DNA of 64,000 nt, taken from assembly GCA_910575055.1 (NCBI GenBank), contig CAJTDC010000001.1:1-64000 (forward strand), written 5' to 3'. Shown here piece after piece: positions 42,463 through 52,620 of the stretch. Each line of letters begins with the position of its first letter. Position 1 is the stretch's first letter. This stretch comes from Clostridia bacterium. GTDB lineage: Bacteria; Bacillota; Clostridia; Lachnospirales; Anaerotignaceae. Below the pieces are notes generated by a model that searched no databases, was not told where the DNA came from, and worked only from the letters and a program-made list of their open reading frames with translations. Both the position numbers and the translations under genes were made by a program.

Positions 42463-43506
42463 TTACACTAATGGAAATTCCATTAAAAAAGTAGTACCAC
42501 CATGCTCTCTACTTTCAATTTCTATTGTTCCTCCCAATGCTGCTACTCCTGCATTTACTACATCTAATCCTATACCTCTACCTGAAAATAAACTTACCAT
42601 ACTTTTGGTTGTAAAACCTGGTTTTAACAAAAAATTATATATTTCTTGGTCTGTATAACATTCTTTTTCTTTTTTGAGTACGCCCTTTTTTTCTGCAATT
42701 TTCAATATATTTTGTTTATCTAATCCTCTACCATCATCATAAAATGCTACAGAAACTTTTTGTCCTACTCTTTTAATTTCAATTCGTATTCTTCCTATAT
42801 CACTTTTACCTAGCATTTGTCTTTCTTTTTTATCTTCAATACCATGGTCCATACTATTTTTTACCATTTGCATTACTGCCATAGAAATTTTCTCATAAAT
42901 ATCTTTTGGCACTTCTGTTTCTTTTCCAATCATTTGTATTTGTACCTTTTTGTTTAATTCCCTTCCCATTACTGTTACCATTCTTTCAGCTTTTTGCAAA
43001 AGACCATCAAAATTTTCAAAAGGAATTATTTTTCTTCCCTTTCTGGTATACTGCATATTTTCTGCATTTGGGTCCATTTCTTCCCCATCAATATGTTCCA
43101 AAAAGTTTTTTATTCTTTTGACGATTGCCCAACCAAAATCAGTAATATCTTCTCCTGTTTCCATTCTCTTTAATTCTCTTTTTACACAACTGGAAACTGT
43201 TTTTGTCAAACGAAGCAATGTTTTTAAGTCTTCTTGATTAATATTGTCCTCTTCTTGCAAATAAGAAAATAAATCTTCTGCACCATGTATCATTTCTGCA
43301 ATAGTTTGATGTCCCATCATAAATGCAGAGCCTTTAAAACTATGCAATGTACGAAACATTTGTTTACTTTCTTCTTTCGTAATATAAATTTCTTTCTGTT
43401 CCATATACTTGCTCTCTAAAAAAGCATCGATTTTATCTATGCTTTTCCAAGCTTCTTCTATAAAAATATCTTGTAAAAAATCGAAGTTTACATTTTTGGT
43501 ATCCAA
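42463..43506 (-). CDS. CheA-like histidine kinase without CheW-binding domain
   Basis: About 347 aa. An N-terminal Hpt domain with RTLHSFKGSAFMMG (phospho-acceptor His55), then a GHKL ATPase: N-box MVKNSMDHGIED, G1 DDGRGLD and G2 LFSGRGIGLDVV, ending VNAGVAALGGTIEIESREHGGTTFLMEFP. The P2 and the C-terminal CheW-like P5 domains of chemotaxis CheA are missing. TTG 43506 has AAGAGGA nine bases upstream; an ATG at 43566 lacks a site. No response regulator adjoins it. It probably phosphorylates a distant partner; pathway unknown. Confidence 0.8.
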   Translation of the reverse strand: MDTKNVNFDFLQDIFIEEAWKSIDKIDAFLESKYMEQKEIYITKEESKQMFRTLHSFKGSAFMMGHQTIAEMIHGAEDLFSYLQEEDNINQEDLKTLLRLTKTVSSCVKRELKRMETGEDITDFGWAIVKRIKNFLEHIDGEEMDPNAENMQYTRKGRKIIPFENFDGLLQKAERMVTVMGRELNKKVQIQMIGKETEVPKDIYEKISMAVMQMVKNSMDHGIEDKKERQMLGKSDIGRIRIEIKRVGQKVSVAFYDDGRGLDKQNILKIAEKKGVLKKEKECYTDQEIYNFLLKPGFTTKSMVSLFSGRGIGLDVVNAGVAALGGTIEIESREHGGTTFLMEFPLV

Positions 43507-43832
43507 AGTATCATTCCTCTTGACTAAAGTCGTTCCTAAAAATAAAATATAATAGGCGTCACTCATATTTATTTTAATATATTAAGTATATATCGAAATT
43601 GCAAACAATACCATAGTAAAATTTAATAAATTGTAATAAATTTGTTACACTTTTACTGTTTAAATACCATGATAATTTTACGACATAACACATTACAAAT
43701 AAAGCGATATAACATATAATACCTCTTTTTTTATTTTATTTTTAATTTTTTTAAAAATTGTTATACTTTTTTTATATTTTTACTTCTTTTGTTCACATTT
43801 TTTTAAACTATACTATACATATTATTATTTAG
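43507..43832. other. AT-rich divergent intergenic region
   Basis: Between the kinase and tmcAL genes. It contains TTCACA (43792-43797), 16 bases, TATACA (43814-43819), a plausible rightward promoter. Nothing else is evident. Confidence 0.5.
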
Positions 43833-43860
43833 AAAGGAGTAAGACATAAATTTTTATGTC
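43833..43860 (+). promoter_or_regulatory. Ribosome-binding site separated from tmcAL start by a hairpin
   Basis: AAAGGAG (43833-43839) is followed by GACATAAATTTTTATGTC (43843-43860), a perfect 8-base inverted repeat, and the gene's ATG lies at 43874, with an in-frame TAA just before. The hairpin may bring the site near the start. A tiny frame ATG-TCT-ATC-AAA-TAA also begins inside it. Confidence 0.45.
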
Positions 43861-43873
43861 TATCAAATAAATT

Positions 43874-45112
43874 ATGAAAATACTTGGCATCATAGCAGAA
43901 TATAACCCTTTTCACAATGGACACAACTATCAAATACAAAAAGCAAAACAAATCACAAATGCAGATGCTATTGTTGTAATAATGAGTGGAAATTTTGTAC
44001 AAAGAGGAGAACCTGCTATTTTAGACAAATGGACAAGAACTCATATGGCACTTTGTAGCGGTGCTGATATTGTAATAGAATTACCTGTTATTTATGCTAC
44101 TGCTAGTGCAGAATACTTTGCTTATGCTGCTGTAAAATTATTTCATGATATGGGCATTATAACAGATATTTGTTTTGGTTCAGAATTAGGAGAAATTGTC
44201 CCTTTACAACAAATTGCCAAATTGCTTTTACAAGAAACCGAACAATTTCGTAATATTTTAAAACAACAATTACAAAATGGTGTTTCTTATGCTTCTGCTC
44301 GTGCTATTGCTCTTTCAAAAATTTATCCAAACAGTGAAGCATTACTTTCTCAGCCCAACAATATACTTGCTATAGAATACCTTAAAGCACTACTAAAATT
44401 AGACAGTCATATATCACCTCACACTATTGCAAGAAAAAATTCTGACTATAATAGTATTACTCTATCTCATCAAAATATGGCTTCTGCTTCTGCACTAAGA
44501 AATACTATAGCACAAAATAACATCAAACAAATTAGTCATTATATGCCTTCAGAATGTTACAATATTTTATGTGAAAGTATTTTACAAGGCAAAGCACCTA
44601 TATTTTGGGAACAATTTACACCCGCTTTACACTATTGTATTCGTAATAAAACTCCTAAAGAAATTAAAAATATATTTGAAGTAACAGAAGGATTAGAAAA
44701 TCGCATATACAAAGCATTTCATACACAATACGAATTAAAGGATATTATTTACTTTATTAAAACAAAAAGATATACTCAAACACACATACAAAGAATACTT
44801 TTACACATATTATTGCAAATACAAAAAAAAGAGATACTTTATTTCAATGATACAGGATATTGTCCTTATATTCGTGTATTAGGATTTCGTCGAAAACAGC
44901 AGCATATACTTTCATTGCTTAAAAAACAATCTTCATTACCTTTACTTACTAATTTAAAGCAATATCAAACAATTTTAGACAAAAAAGGGCAATATCTGTT
45001 ATCTCTTGAAACAAAATCTACTGACATTTATTTTATGGTATCTCCCAATAAAATATACCGTCGTATTCATCAAGATTTTATACAACCTATGGTTATGATT
45101 TCTTCTGTTTAA
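43874..45112 (+). CDS. tmcAL: tRNA(Met) cytidine acetate ligase (YlbM/TmcAL)
   Basis: 412 aa. N-terminal nucleotidyltransferase fold with GIIAEYNPFHNGHNYQI (HxGH at 14-17), VVIMSGNFVQRGEPAI and ASASALRN near residue 205. The enzyme acetylates the wobble cytidine of elongator tRNA-Met using acetate and ATP, fitting an acetate-producing cell. It lies next to ylbJ, as in many Firmicutes. Confidence 0.92.
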   Translation: MKILGIIAEYNPFHNGHNYQIQKAKQITNADAIVVIMSGNFVQRGEPAILDKWTRTHMALCSGADIVIELPVIYATASAEYFAYAAVKLFHDMGIITDICFGSELGEIVPLQQIAKLLLQETEQFRNILKQQLQNGVSYASARAIALSKIYPNSEALLSQPNNILAIEYLKALLKLDSHISPHTIARKNSDYNSITLSHQNMASASALRNTIAQNNIKQISHYMPSECYNILCESILQGKAPIFWEQFTPALHYCIRNKTPKEIKNIFEVTEGLENRIYKAFHTQYELKDIIYFIKTKRYTQTHIQRILLHILLQIQKKEILYFNDTGYCPYIRVLGFRRKQQHILSLLKKQSSLPLLTNLKQYQTILDKKGQYLLSLETKSTDIYFMVSPNKIYRRIHQDFIQPMVMISSV

Positions 45113-45164
45113 ACATAATATTAATTACTAAAATGATATTATGTTGCACAAAGGAGAATAAACT

Positions 45165-46292
45165 ATGAAATTACAAAACATTCTATTAACAATATCTACA
45201 CTTTTTTTACTCTTTTGTCTTTTATGCTTTCCTCAAGCTCTTTTACAAAAATCAATAGAAAGTGTAGATTTATGGTTTAATACAGTATTGCCTTCTTTAT
45301 TTCCTTTTTTAACAGCAACAGGAATTTTAATTCGTTTAGGCATTGCTCATAAATTAGGTTATATTTTTCAACCTATTATGAAGCCTATATTTGGGCTTTC
45401 TGGTATTTGTGCTTTTCCTCTTATATTAGGTATGATTTCTGGGTATCCTTCTGGTGCAAAAATAACTGTTACACTTTGCCAAAATAAAGCTCTTTCCCAA
45501 AAAGAAGCTCAAGCAATACTTGCCTTTTGTAACAATCCTGGTCCTCTTTTTGTAGTGGGCACAGCAGGTACTGCCTTTTTAAAAAATCCAGCAATGGGAT
45601 ATTTTATGCTTTTTTGTATATTTGCTGGAGCAATTACAACAGGAATATTACTTCGCTTTTTTTATAAAACAGAAAATAATATTACTGCAAAATCAAACTA
45701 TACTCTCTCTGCTCCCTCAAATATAGAGCCTATAGGAAAAATACTAGCAAATTCTGTTGCTGATGCTATGGAAACAGTGACACAAATAGGTGGATTTATT
45801 ATACTCTTTGGTGTTATTATAGAAGCATTTCAGCAAACAGGCATTATTGCATTTTTTGCGAAGTATTTTTCTGGTATATTTTCTCTTTCTTCTTCTGCTA
45901 TTGCTGCAATATTAGGCGGAATATTAGAAATGACAAATGGTGCTTTTCTTTTAAGCCAATCGCCAGAACAAATACATACACAACTTACAGCCATTACTGC
46001 AATACTCTCATTTGGGGGATTATCTATATTAGCACAAACATTAGGCATATTATCTTCTATTCCTATTTCTAGTGCAAAATATTTTTTTTCAAAATGCCTT
46101 AACAGCATTTTTTCAGCAATCATATGTTTTTTTTGTTATCCTTTATTTCAAAATAAATTAATAAAAGCAGTTTCTGTAAGCTCTTTTGCTACAAAAACTG
46201 CCTCTTTTTATCATCATTCATTTGTATTTTATTTTTCTTTTTTATTGTTTGCATTATTATTACTTTCTTTTTATCATTTACGTCAAAAATAA
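45165..46292 (+). CDS. ylbJ: YlbJ sporulation integral membrane protein
   Basis: 375 aa with about eight membrane helices and two nucleoside-recognition (Gate) halves. LWFNTVLPSLFPFLTATGILIRLG, ISGYPSGAKIT and AFCNNPGPLFVVGTAG are family signatures. Required for spore cortex formation in Bacillus, so it suggests the organism sporulates. AAGGAG precedes the ATG. Confidence 0.9.
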   Translation: MKLQNILLTISTLFLLFCLLCFPQALLQKSIESVDLWFNTVLPSLFPFLTATGILIRLGIAHKLGYIFQPIMKPIFGLSGICAFPLILGMISGYPSGAKITVTLCQNKALSQKEAQAILAFCNNPGPLFVVGTAGTAFLKNPAMGYFMLFCIFAGAITTGILLRFFYKTENNITAKSNYTLSAPSNIEPIGKILANSVADAMETVTQIGGFIILFGVIIEAFQQTGIIAFFAKYFSGIFSLSSSAIAAILGGILEMTNGAFLLSQSPEQIHTQLTAITAILSFGGLSILAQTLGILSSIPISSAKYFFSKCLNSIFSAIICFFCYPLFQNKLIKAVSVSSFATKTASFYHHSFVFYFSFLLFALLLLSFYHLRQK

Positions 46293-46296
46293 ATTT

Positions 46297-46800
46297 TTAT
46301 CTACCTAAACGTAACTCTTGTATATTTTCAGACAACACTGATAATGTATCTCCAAAGTATTGGTCTGTTTTCATACTTTCATCATATACTACATTTTTAA
46401 GCTCTCTCAGTCTCTCTTGTGCTGTACCAAGCACTTCCTCTGCGTATTCCATTGCACCAATACGCAGTTCTTTTGATGTCTTTTTTGCATTATCTACAAT
46501 TTCTGCTGCTTGCTCATATGCTAATTTTGTTACTTCATTTTCATCTACCATACGTTTGACACGTTCTTCTGCATTTTTTACAATTTCGTCTGCTTCTTTT
46601 TGAGCATCAATTAATATTTTATTTCGTTCTTCAATGACCCATTTTGATTGCTTTAATTCGTTAGGAAGTTTCATACGAATTTCTGTAATAATCTCATACA
46701 GTTCTTCTTTATCAACAGATACTCTATTACTAAAGGGCACTGCACGGCTATTATCTAATGTTTCTTCCAATTCGTTCAACAAATCTAAAACTGTTTCCAT
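46297..46800 (-). CDS. Coiled-coil protein, ATP-synthase-b/DivIVA-like
   Basis: About 167 aa, a long helical coiled coil (LDLLNELEETLDNS, then IDAQKEADEIVKNAEERVKRMVDE and AAEIVDNAKKTSKELR). It is the conserved Clostridial protein next to coaD and rsmD. ATG 46800 has GAGGGA upstream. Possible cell-division or membrane-associated scaffold; not proven. Confidence 0.8.
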   Translation of the reverse strand: METVLDLLNELEETLDNSRAVPFSNRVSVDKEELYEIITEIRMKLPNELKQSKWVIEERNKILIDAQKEADEIVKNAEERVKRMVDENEVTKLAYEQAAEIVDNAKKTSKELRIGAMEYAEEVLGTAQERLRELKNVVYDESMKTDQYFGDTLSVLSENIQELRLGR

Positions 46801-46811
46801 ATTGCATTCCC

Positions 46812-47291
46812 TCACTTTTTATATTTTTCTGCTACAAACTCCCTGATTTCTTTTGGCACCATAAAATCAATATTTCCTCCAAATACAGCAACTTCTTTTA
46901 CATTTGTAGAACTTAATGCCAAATGTTCCTCATCTGCTGCTAAAAAAATTGTTTCGATTGCTCCATACAATTTTCTATTGATTAAATACATTTGAAACTC
47001 GGCTGCAAAATCTATACTATTACGCAGTCCTCTAATAGCAACCGTTGCACCAATTTCTTTTGCAAAATCTACAAAAAGTCCTTGAAAGGACGCAATTTCT
47101 ACATTTTCAATTTCTTTTGTAACTAACTCTAAATGATGTTTTCTTTCTTCTACTGTAAATAGTGCTTTTTTATTGGGGTTTTCCAATATTGCCACTACTA
47201 AATGGTCTGTAATCTCTGCTGCCCTCTTTATAATGTCAAGGTGTCCTAATGTAACAGGGTCAAAACTCCCTGCATAAATTGCTTTTATCAT
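46812..47291 (-). CDS. coaD: Phosphopantetheine adenylyltransferase
   Basis: 159 aa. GSFDPVTLGHLDIIKRA (T/HxGH), AIRGLRNSIDFAAEFQM and the C-terminal LSSTNVKEVAVFGGNI are CoaD hallmarks. Penultimate step of coenzyme A synthesis. Overlaps rsmD by four bases. Confidence 0.96.
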   Translation of the reverse strand: MIKAIYAGSFDPVTLGHLDIIKRAAEITDHLVVAILENPNKKALFTVEERKHHLELVTKEIENVEIASFQGLFVDFAKEIGATVAIRGLRNSIDFAAEFQMYLINRKLYGAIETIFLAADEEHLALSSTNVKEVAVFGGNIDFMVPKEIREFVAEKYKK

Positions 47292-47848
47292 ATTTCTTTT
47301 TCCTCCAACGCCAGAAATGTTATTACTGTCGTTTTATAGTTCTTTTCTTTTACCATATTTAAACCACAAATTTCTTTTCTTTGTATTTGTGCACTTCTTT
47401 CCCATACAATATATCCTTGTTGTTTCAATAATCCATATTCCACAATTTTACTGCAAACATCTTCTGCTAATCCTGACTGGTAAGGTGGGTCTAAAAATAT
47501 AATATCAAACTTCTTTTGCTGTGACTTTAACGAAGAAAGTGCTTCCTCAACATCTTTTTGCAATAAAACAGCATATTGTTGCAATTTTGTATGCTCTAAA
47601 TTTTCTGTTATCATTTCACAAGACTCTTTTGACTTTTCTACAAAAACACATTGCTGTGCCCCTCTACTAAGTGCTTCAATGCCTATTGCACCACTACCAG
47701 AAAATAAATCCAAAAATTGACATTGCGGTAAATCAAATGCAATCATATTAAATAACGTTTCTTTGATACGGTCTGTTGTAGGTCTTGTATGAAAGCCCTC
47801 TATTGTTTTTAATTTATGTCCTTTTGCCTTTCCTGCAATGACACGCAT
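47288..47848 (-). CDS. rsmD: 16S rRNA (guanine-966-N2) methyltransferase
   Basis: 186 aa. N-terminal MRVIAGKAKGHKL, RPTTDRIKETLFNM, SAM motif FLDLFSGSGAIGIEALSRGA and catalytic DPPY. Standard partner of coaD. Confidence 0.95.
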   Translation of the reverse strand: MRVIAGKAKGHKLKTIEGFHTRPTTDRIKETLFNMIAFDLPQCQFLDLFSGSGAIGIEALSRGAQQCVFVEKSKESCEMITENLEHTKLQQYAVLLQKDVEEALSSLKSQQKKFDIIFLDPPYQSGLAEDVCSKIVEYGLLKQQGYIVWERSAQIQRKEICGLNMVKEKNYKTTVITFLALEEKEI

Positions 47849-48004
47849 ATTTTGTCACACCTTTTTTTACAAAATATTTCTTATTACACCAAATGAACAA
47901 ATTTTTTTCCTATTTTCTACATCTTTTAGAGTATAGCAAATAATATATAAAAAAACAATAATAAATCTTTTACAAAAAACTTACTATTATGATATTTTTC
48001 CTAA

Positions 48005-50044
48005 TTATATAGACAACTGTGCATCTTTCCACAACGCTGTTACCTGCTGTTTTAACTGTTGGTGTACTGCTAATTGCAACTGTTTATCTTTTTGAAGCAA
48101 TGTTTCTGCTGCCTTTTGTGCCTCTTTTAATATAGACATATCTTTATACAAATTACCAATTTTCAATTCTGGCAAGCCATGTTGTTTTGTTCCAAAAAAT
48201 TCTCCTGGCCCTCTCAATTTTAAATCCATTTCTGAAATGATAAAACCATCACAAGATTTTGACATTACATTCATTCTTTGTTTTGCTATACTATTTTTTC
48301 CTTCATTTATCAATATACAATATGACTTTTCACTGCCACGTCCTACTCTACCTCTTAACTGATGAAGTTGTGCTAGTCCAAAACGCTCTGCATTTTCAAT
48401 CAGCATAATGACTGCATTTGGTACATTAATGCCTACTTCAATTACTGTTGTAGAAACCAGTACATCAATTTCTCCTTTTGAAAACTGTTCCATAATATTT
48501 TGTTTTTCTTTTGCTTTCATTTTACCATGAACACAAGTTACTCTATATCCCTTTAATGTTCCCTCTTGCAATGCTTCTGTATAAGAAAGCACCGCTTGTA
48601 CTTCTATTTTTTCGTTTTCTTCTATCATAGGACAGATAATATAACATTGTAAACCCATATCAGCGTGTTTTTTTATAAAATGGTATATTCTTTCTCTATA
48701 AGCTGATGTTACAGCAATGGTATCAATTTTTTTTCTTCCTGGAGGTAGCTCATCAATAATAGAAATATCCAAATCTCCATATAATATTAAAGCTAATGTT
48801 CTGGGTATAGGTGTCGCTGTCATAACAAGTATATGAGGATTTTCTCCTTTTTCAGACAATGCACTTCTTTGCCTTACACCAAAACGATGCTGTTCATCTG
48901 TTATAACTAAACCTAATTTATAAAATACTACACTTTTTTGTATGACTGCGTGTGTGCCCAATATCATTTGTGCTTCTCCAGTAGCAATTTGCTCTAATAC
49001 TGTTCTTTTTTGTTTTGCTGTCAAAGAACCTGACAACAACACAGTTTTTATTCCCAAAGGCTCAAACATTTCACAAAAAGATTTATAATGCTGTTCTGCT
49101 AAAACTTCTGTAGGTACCATTAACACTGCTTGATAACCATTTTGTATTGTCCAATATGCTGCTGTCATAGCAACTGCTGTTTTACCACTTCCTACATCTC
49201 CCTGTACAAGTCTATTCATTACTTTTCCTTTTATCATATCTTTTTTAATTTCTTCTAGTACATTTTTTTGTGCATTGGTCATAGTAAAAGGCAACATTTT
49301 TTCGAATTCTTCTACAGCATACTCTTTTTGTAACACAATACCTTCTTTCCCCTCTTGCAATGTTTGTTTCATCAAAAGCAGCCCCAACTGCAACAAAAAA
49401 AATTCTTCAAATACAAGCCTTCTTCTTGCTTGAAAAAACCTCTCTTGTGTTTGAGGAAAATGTATATTCTCTATTGCAAAATTACATTCACAAAGTAAAT
49501 ACTCTTTTCTTATCCAAAAAGGCAGACATTCCTGTAATTGTCCTCTTAACTGCTCCAACACTTCCCCTATCAGTTTTCGCCATATTTTTTGCGACAAGCC
49601 ATTTACAGAAGGGTATATTGGCACAATTTTATCTATAGCAATTTCTGCTTTTTCATATTCTGGAGAAGCTACTTCTAATTTGCCATATTTTTTTTGCAGT
49701 TTTCCTGTAAATAAATATTGTGTTTTTTCATCAAATGCCTTTTTCATATATATTTGATTATACCAAACAGCAAAAACACTCCCTGTTTCATCATACAATT
49801 TTATACGAGTAAATGTAATATTTTTGACACGAATACTTTCTCCTTGCCCTTTTACACAAGCAATAAATGTATTTTCTTCATTTAATACCAAATCTTTTAT
49901 TTTACATATATTACTCCTATCATTGTATTCTCTTGGAAAATGCGTTAGCAAATCTTTCGCTGTATAGATACCCATACTATTTAGTTTTTTTGCTCTCTGC
50001 TCTCCTACATTGGGCAGTTCTGAAACAGTACAATTCAAATCCAT
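48005..50044 (-). CDS. recG: ATP-dependent DNA helicase RecG
   Basis: 679 aa. N-terminal wedge/OB domain (LLTHFPREYNDRS, FTGKLQKKYGKLEVASPEY), helicase motifs GDVGSGKTAVA, DEQHRFGVRQR, MTATPIPRTLAL and QLRGRVGRG. Fork-reversal and recombination helicase. Confidence 0.96.
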   Translation of the reverse strand: MDLNCTVSELPNVGEQRAKKLNSMGIYTAKDLLTHFPREYNDRSNICKIKDLVLNEENTFIACVKGQGESIRVKNITFTRIKLYDETGSVFAVWYNQIYMKKAFDEKTQYLFTGKLQKKYGKLEVASPEYEKAEIAIDKIVPIYPSVNGLSQKIWRKLIGEVLEQLRGQLQECLPFWIRKEYLLCECNFAIENIHFPQTQERFFQARRRLVFEEFFLLQLGLLLMKQTLQEGKEGIVLQKEYAVEEFEKMLPFTMTNAQKNVLEEIKKDMIKGKVMNRLVQGDVGSGKTAVAMTAAYWTIQNGYQAVLMVPTEVLAEQHYKSFCEMFEPLGIKTVLLSGSLTAKQKRTVLEQIATGEAQMILGTHAVIQKSVVFYKLGLVITDEQHRFGVRQRSALSEKGENPHILVMTATPIPRTLALILYGDLDISIIDELPPGRKKIDTIAVTSAYRERIYHFIKKHADMGLQCYIICPMIEENEKIEVQAVLSYTEALQEGTLKGYRVTCVHGKMKAKEKQNIMEQFSKGEIDVLVSTTVIEVGINVPNAVIMLIENAERFGLAQLHQLRGRVGRGSEKSYCILINEGKNSIAKQRMNVMSKSCDGFIISEMDLKLRGPGEFFGTKQHGLPELKIGNLYKDMSILKEAQKAAETLLQKDKQLQLAVHQQLKQQVTALWKDAQLSI

Positions 50045-50123
50045 ATTTCTACACTCCTATAAAAAAACGTCATAAAAAAACGTAATCGTTCTTTCATAAC
50101 GCCCTTTTATTATTTTACAAATT

Positions 50124-51782
50124 TTATTCTACAGAAATAATATAATAATATAATGGTTGTCCTCCTCTTTGCAATTCTATATCACAATTTGGAAATTTCT
50201 TTTCTGCATATTTTTTTATATTTTCTGCTTCTTTTTGTGTGACATCTTCTCCATAATAAATACTAATCATTTCTGCTTCTTCTGTTACTATTTTGTCAAG
50301 AAGTTCTTTCACACCCTTTTGTGCACTTTTTGATATAATAGCTATGCTATCTTCCTGCATACCTATAATATCTCCTTCTTGTATTTTTTTTCCATCAAAC
50401 ACTGTTTCTCTTACTGCATATGTGACACTTGCTGATACAACATTATCTATACTTTCTATCATAGTTTGTTGCACTTGTTGTACATCTTGTTCTGTCACAT
50501 TTAGTATTGCTGTAATACCTTGTGGTATTGTTTTAGAAGGTATTACAATAACTGTTTTATCTTTTACTAATTTTGCCGCCTGTTCTCCTGCTAATATAAT
50601 ATTTTTATTATTAGGCAGTATAAAAACTGTTTTTGCATTTACTTTTTCAATAGCATTTAATATATCTTCTGTACTAGGGTTCATTGTTTGTCCCCCTTGT
50701 ATCACTTCATCTACACCTAAATTTTTAAATATTTTACTTAAGCCATCTCCTGGAGAAACTGCAACAAATCCGATTTCTTTTTGTTTTATTGTTTTTTGTT
50801 CTGTCTGTTCTGTTTTATATTTTTGAGAAGAAGAAAAATCAATGCGATTGGTATGTTGTTGCCTCATATTGTCAATTTTTAATCCACTTAATTGCCCTAT
50901 TAACAACGCTTTTTCTAATGCAAGTCCAGGATGGTCTGTGTGTATGTGTATTTTAATTAATTCTTCATCACTTACACAAACGATAGAATCTCCTATTGTA
51001 GAAAGATATGTTTTCAAATTTTGTACTACCTTTTCTTCTACATTATTTACTAATATAAAAAATTCTGTACAATATCCAAATGTAATACTAGTATTTTCTA
51101 CAGAAGCCAATGCTTCAAAATTTTCTGTTTGATTTTGTAAGGGCTCTGCTGTTTTTAGCACTTCTATACTATTTCTACTTTCAAAAGCACCCTCCAGCAA
51201 ACACAACAGACCTTTCCCTCCTGCATCAACAACACCTGCTTGTTTTAATACAGGAAGCATTTCTGTTGTCTGCAAAAGCATAGCATTTCCATCTTCTATT
51301 ATTTTTTGAAAAAATACATCAATATCTTGTGTTGTTTCTGCTATTTTGGAAGCACTATCTGCACACGCTTTTGCTACTGTCAATATCGTACCCTCTTTAG
51401 GCTTCATAACCGCCTTATACGCTGTTTTTACAGCATTTTGAAGTGCCTGTGCTAATTCTCTTGTATTAACCTCTTCCAAGCCTTCTAAGCCCTTTGAAAA
51501 GCCTCTCAATATTTGAGAAGTAATTACACCAGAATTTCCTCTTGCTCCTCGTAAAGCACCATTTGATATTGCCTTTGCTACTTCACTAATAGAAAGAGAA
51601 TTTATTTTTTCTGCCTCTTTTGCTGCTGCAAGTGCTGTTAATGACATATTGGTACCTGTGTCACCATCTGGTACAGGAAATACATTGAGTGCATCTATAA
51701 TCTGCTTCTTTTCATTTAGACGGTTTGCTCCTGCAATTATCATTTTTTTCAGTATCAAACCATTTAATTTTGTTAATGCCAC
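50124..51782 (-). CDS. fakA: FakA-type DhaL/DegV kinase (YloV)
   Basis: 552 aa. DhaL domain with ALNVFPVPDGDTGTNMSLT (metal-binding Asp) and RGARGNSGVITSQILRGF, followed by a DegV-like C-terminal domain. FakA phosphorylates fatty acids bound to FakB. GTG 51782 has GAGGAGG. It follows asp23, the usual order. Confidence 0.92.
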   Translation of the reverse strand: MALTKLNGLILKKMIIAGANRLNEKKQIIDALNVFPVPDGDTGTNMSLTALAAAKEAEKINSLSISEVAKAISNGALRGARGNSGVITSQILRGFSKGLEGLEEVNTRELAQALQNAVKTAYKAVMKPKEGTILTVAKACADSASKIAETTQDIDVFFQKIIEDGNAMLLQTTEMLPVLKQAGVVDAGGKGLLCLLEGAFESRNSIEVLKTAEPLQNQTENFEALASVENTSITFGYCTEFFILVNNVEEKVVQNLKTYLSTIGDSIVCVSDEELIKIHIHTDHPGLALEKALLIGQLSGLKIDNMRQQHTNRIDFSSSQKYKTEQTEQKTIKQKEIGFVAVSPGDGLSKIFKNLGVDEVIQGGQTMNPSTEDILNAIEKVNAKTVFILPNNKNIILAGEQAAKLVKDKTVIVIPSKTIPQGITAILNVTEQDVQQVQQTMIESIDNVVSASVTYAVRETVFDGKKIQEGDIIGMQEDSIAIISKSAQKGVKELLDKIVTEEAEMISIYYGEDVTQKEAENIKKYAEKKFPNCDIELQRGGQPLYYYIISVE

Positions 51783-51800
51783 TTTGTTTTTCCTCCTCTA

Positions 51801-52157
51801 TCAGTTATCTACACGTACACCATCTACAAAAATATTAATACCTTCTACTTGTAATCCTGCATATTCTTCTACTTTATATTTTACAGTGCTGATAATATTA
51901 TTTGCAATGACAGAAATATTTGTTCCATATTCTACTATAATATGAAATTCTAAATTGATTTTATTTTCATTAATTGTCATTTTAATTCCTTTTGTTAAAC
52001 TTTCCAATTTTAAAAGCTGAACAAGCCCATCTTTTACATTTTTTGCTGCCATACCTACAATTCCATAGCAGTCTAAAGCTGCATATCCTGCAATTCTTGC
52101 AATTACTTCATAATCTATTGTGATAACACCATATTCGTTTTCTAATTTTGCCGTCAT
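51801..52157 (-). CDS. Asp23/Gls24 family envelope-stress protein
   Basis: 118 aa, with YGVITIDYEVIARIAGYAALDCYGIVGMA and a C-terminal GINIFVDGVRV. Small alkaline-shock-like protein of Gram-positive bacteria. CGGGAGG precedes the ATG. Divergent from rpmB. Confidence 0.9.
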   Translation of the reverse strand: MTAKLENEYGVITIDYEVIARIAGYAALDCYGIVGMAAKNVKDGLVQLLKLESLTKGIKMTINENKINLEFHIIVEYGTNISVIANNIISTVKYKVEEYAGLQVEGINIFVDGVRVDN

Positions 52158-52346
52158 AAGGTTTCAACCTCCCGAAAATAGTCCTACATTGTGATTTTAT
52201 TTCAGTATACCATTAAACATTGCTTTTTTAAATGGAAAATACAAAAAAACTTTATTAACAATAACATATTTTCATTTTTTTGACAATACCAACTACTTTC
52301 TCATTTATTTTATTATAAATAAAACAACAAAAAACAAAATACTATA

Positions 52347-52375
52347 TTGCAAAAAATATTGTTTTCTGATAAAAT
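52347..52375 (+). promoter_or_regulatory. rpmB promoter
   Basis: TTGCAA (52347-52352), 17 bases, TAAAAT (52370-52375), about 40 bases before the start. Confidence 0.65.
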
Positions 52376-52417
52376 ACTTTTGTTGTGTCACATAAGCAAG
52401 CAAGGAGGTGCTTTATA

Positions 52418-52618
52418 ATGGCTAAATGTGAGATTTGTGAAAAAGGTCAAATAAAAGGCCACAGAATTAGTATTAACCGTAGTCAGGTTAGTAGACGTGC
52501 AAACAGAAAATGGAAACCTAATGTAAAAAAGGTAAAAATCATTGATAATGGAACAGTAAAATCAATTTACATCTGCACAAGATGTTTACGTTCCAATAAA
52601 GTAACACGTGCAATATAA
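52418..52618 (+). CDS. rpmB: Ribosomal protein L28
   Basis: 66 aa, MAKCEICEKGQIKGHRISINRSQV start and two CxxC pairs (CEIC, CTRC), a zinc-binding L28. AAGGAGG nine bases before ATG 52418; the frame continues upstream without a site. Confidence 0.95.
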   Translation: MAKCEICEKGQIKGHRISINRSQVSRRANRKWKPNVKKVKIIDNGTVKSIYICTRCLRSNKVTRAI

Positions 52619-52620
52619 TA

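Noticed and set aside
50293-50826. 177-codon plus-strand open frame inside fakA
   Set aside because: Antisense shadow of a clear conserved gene.
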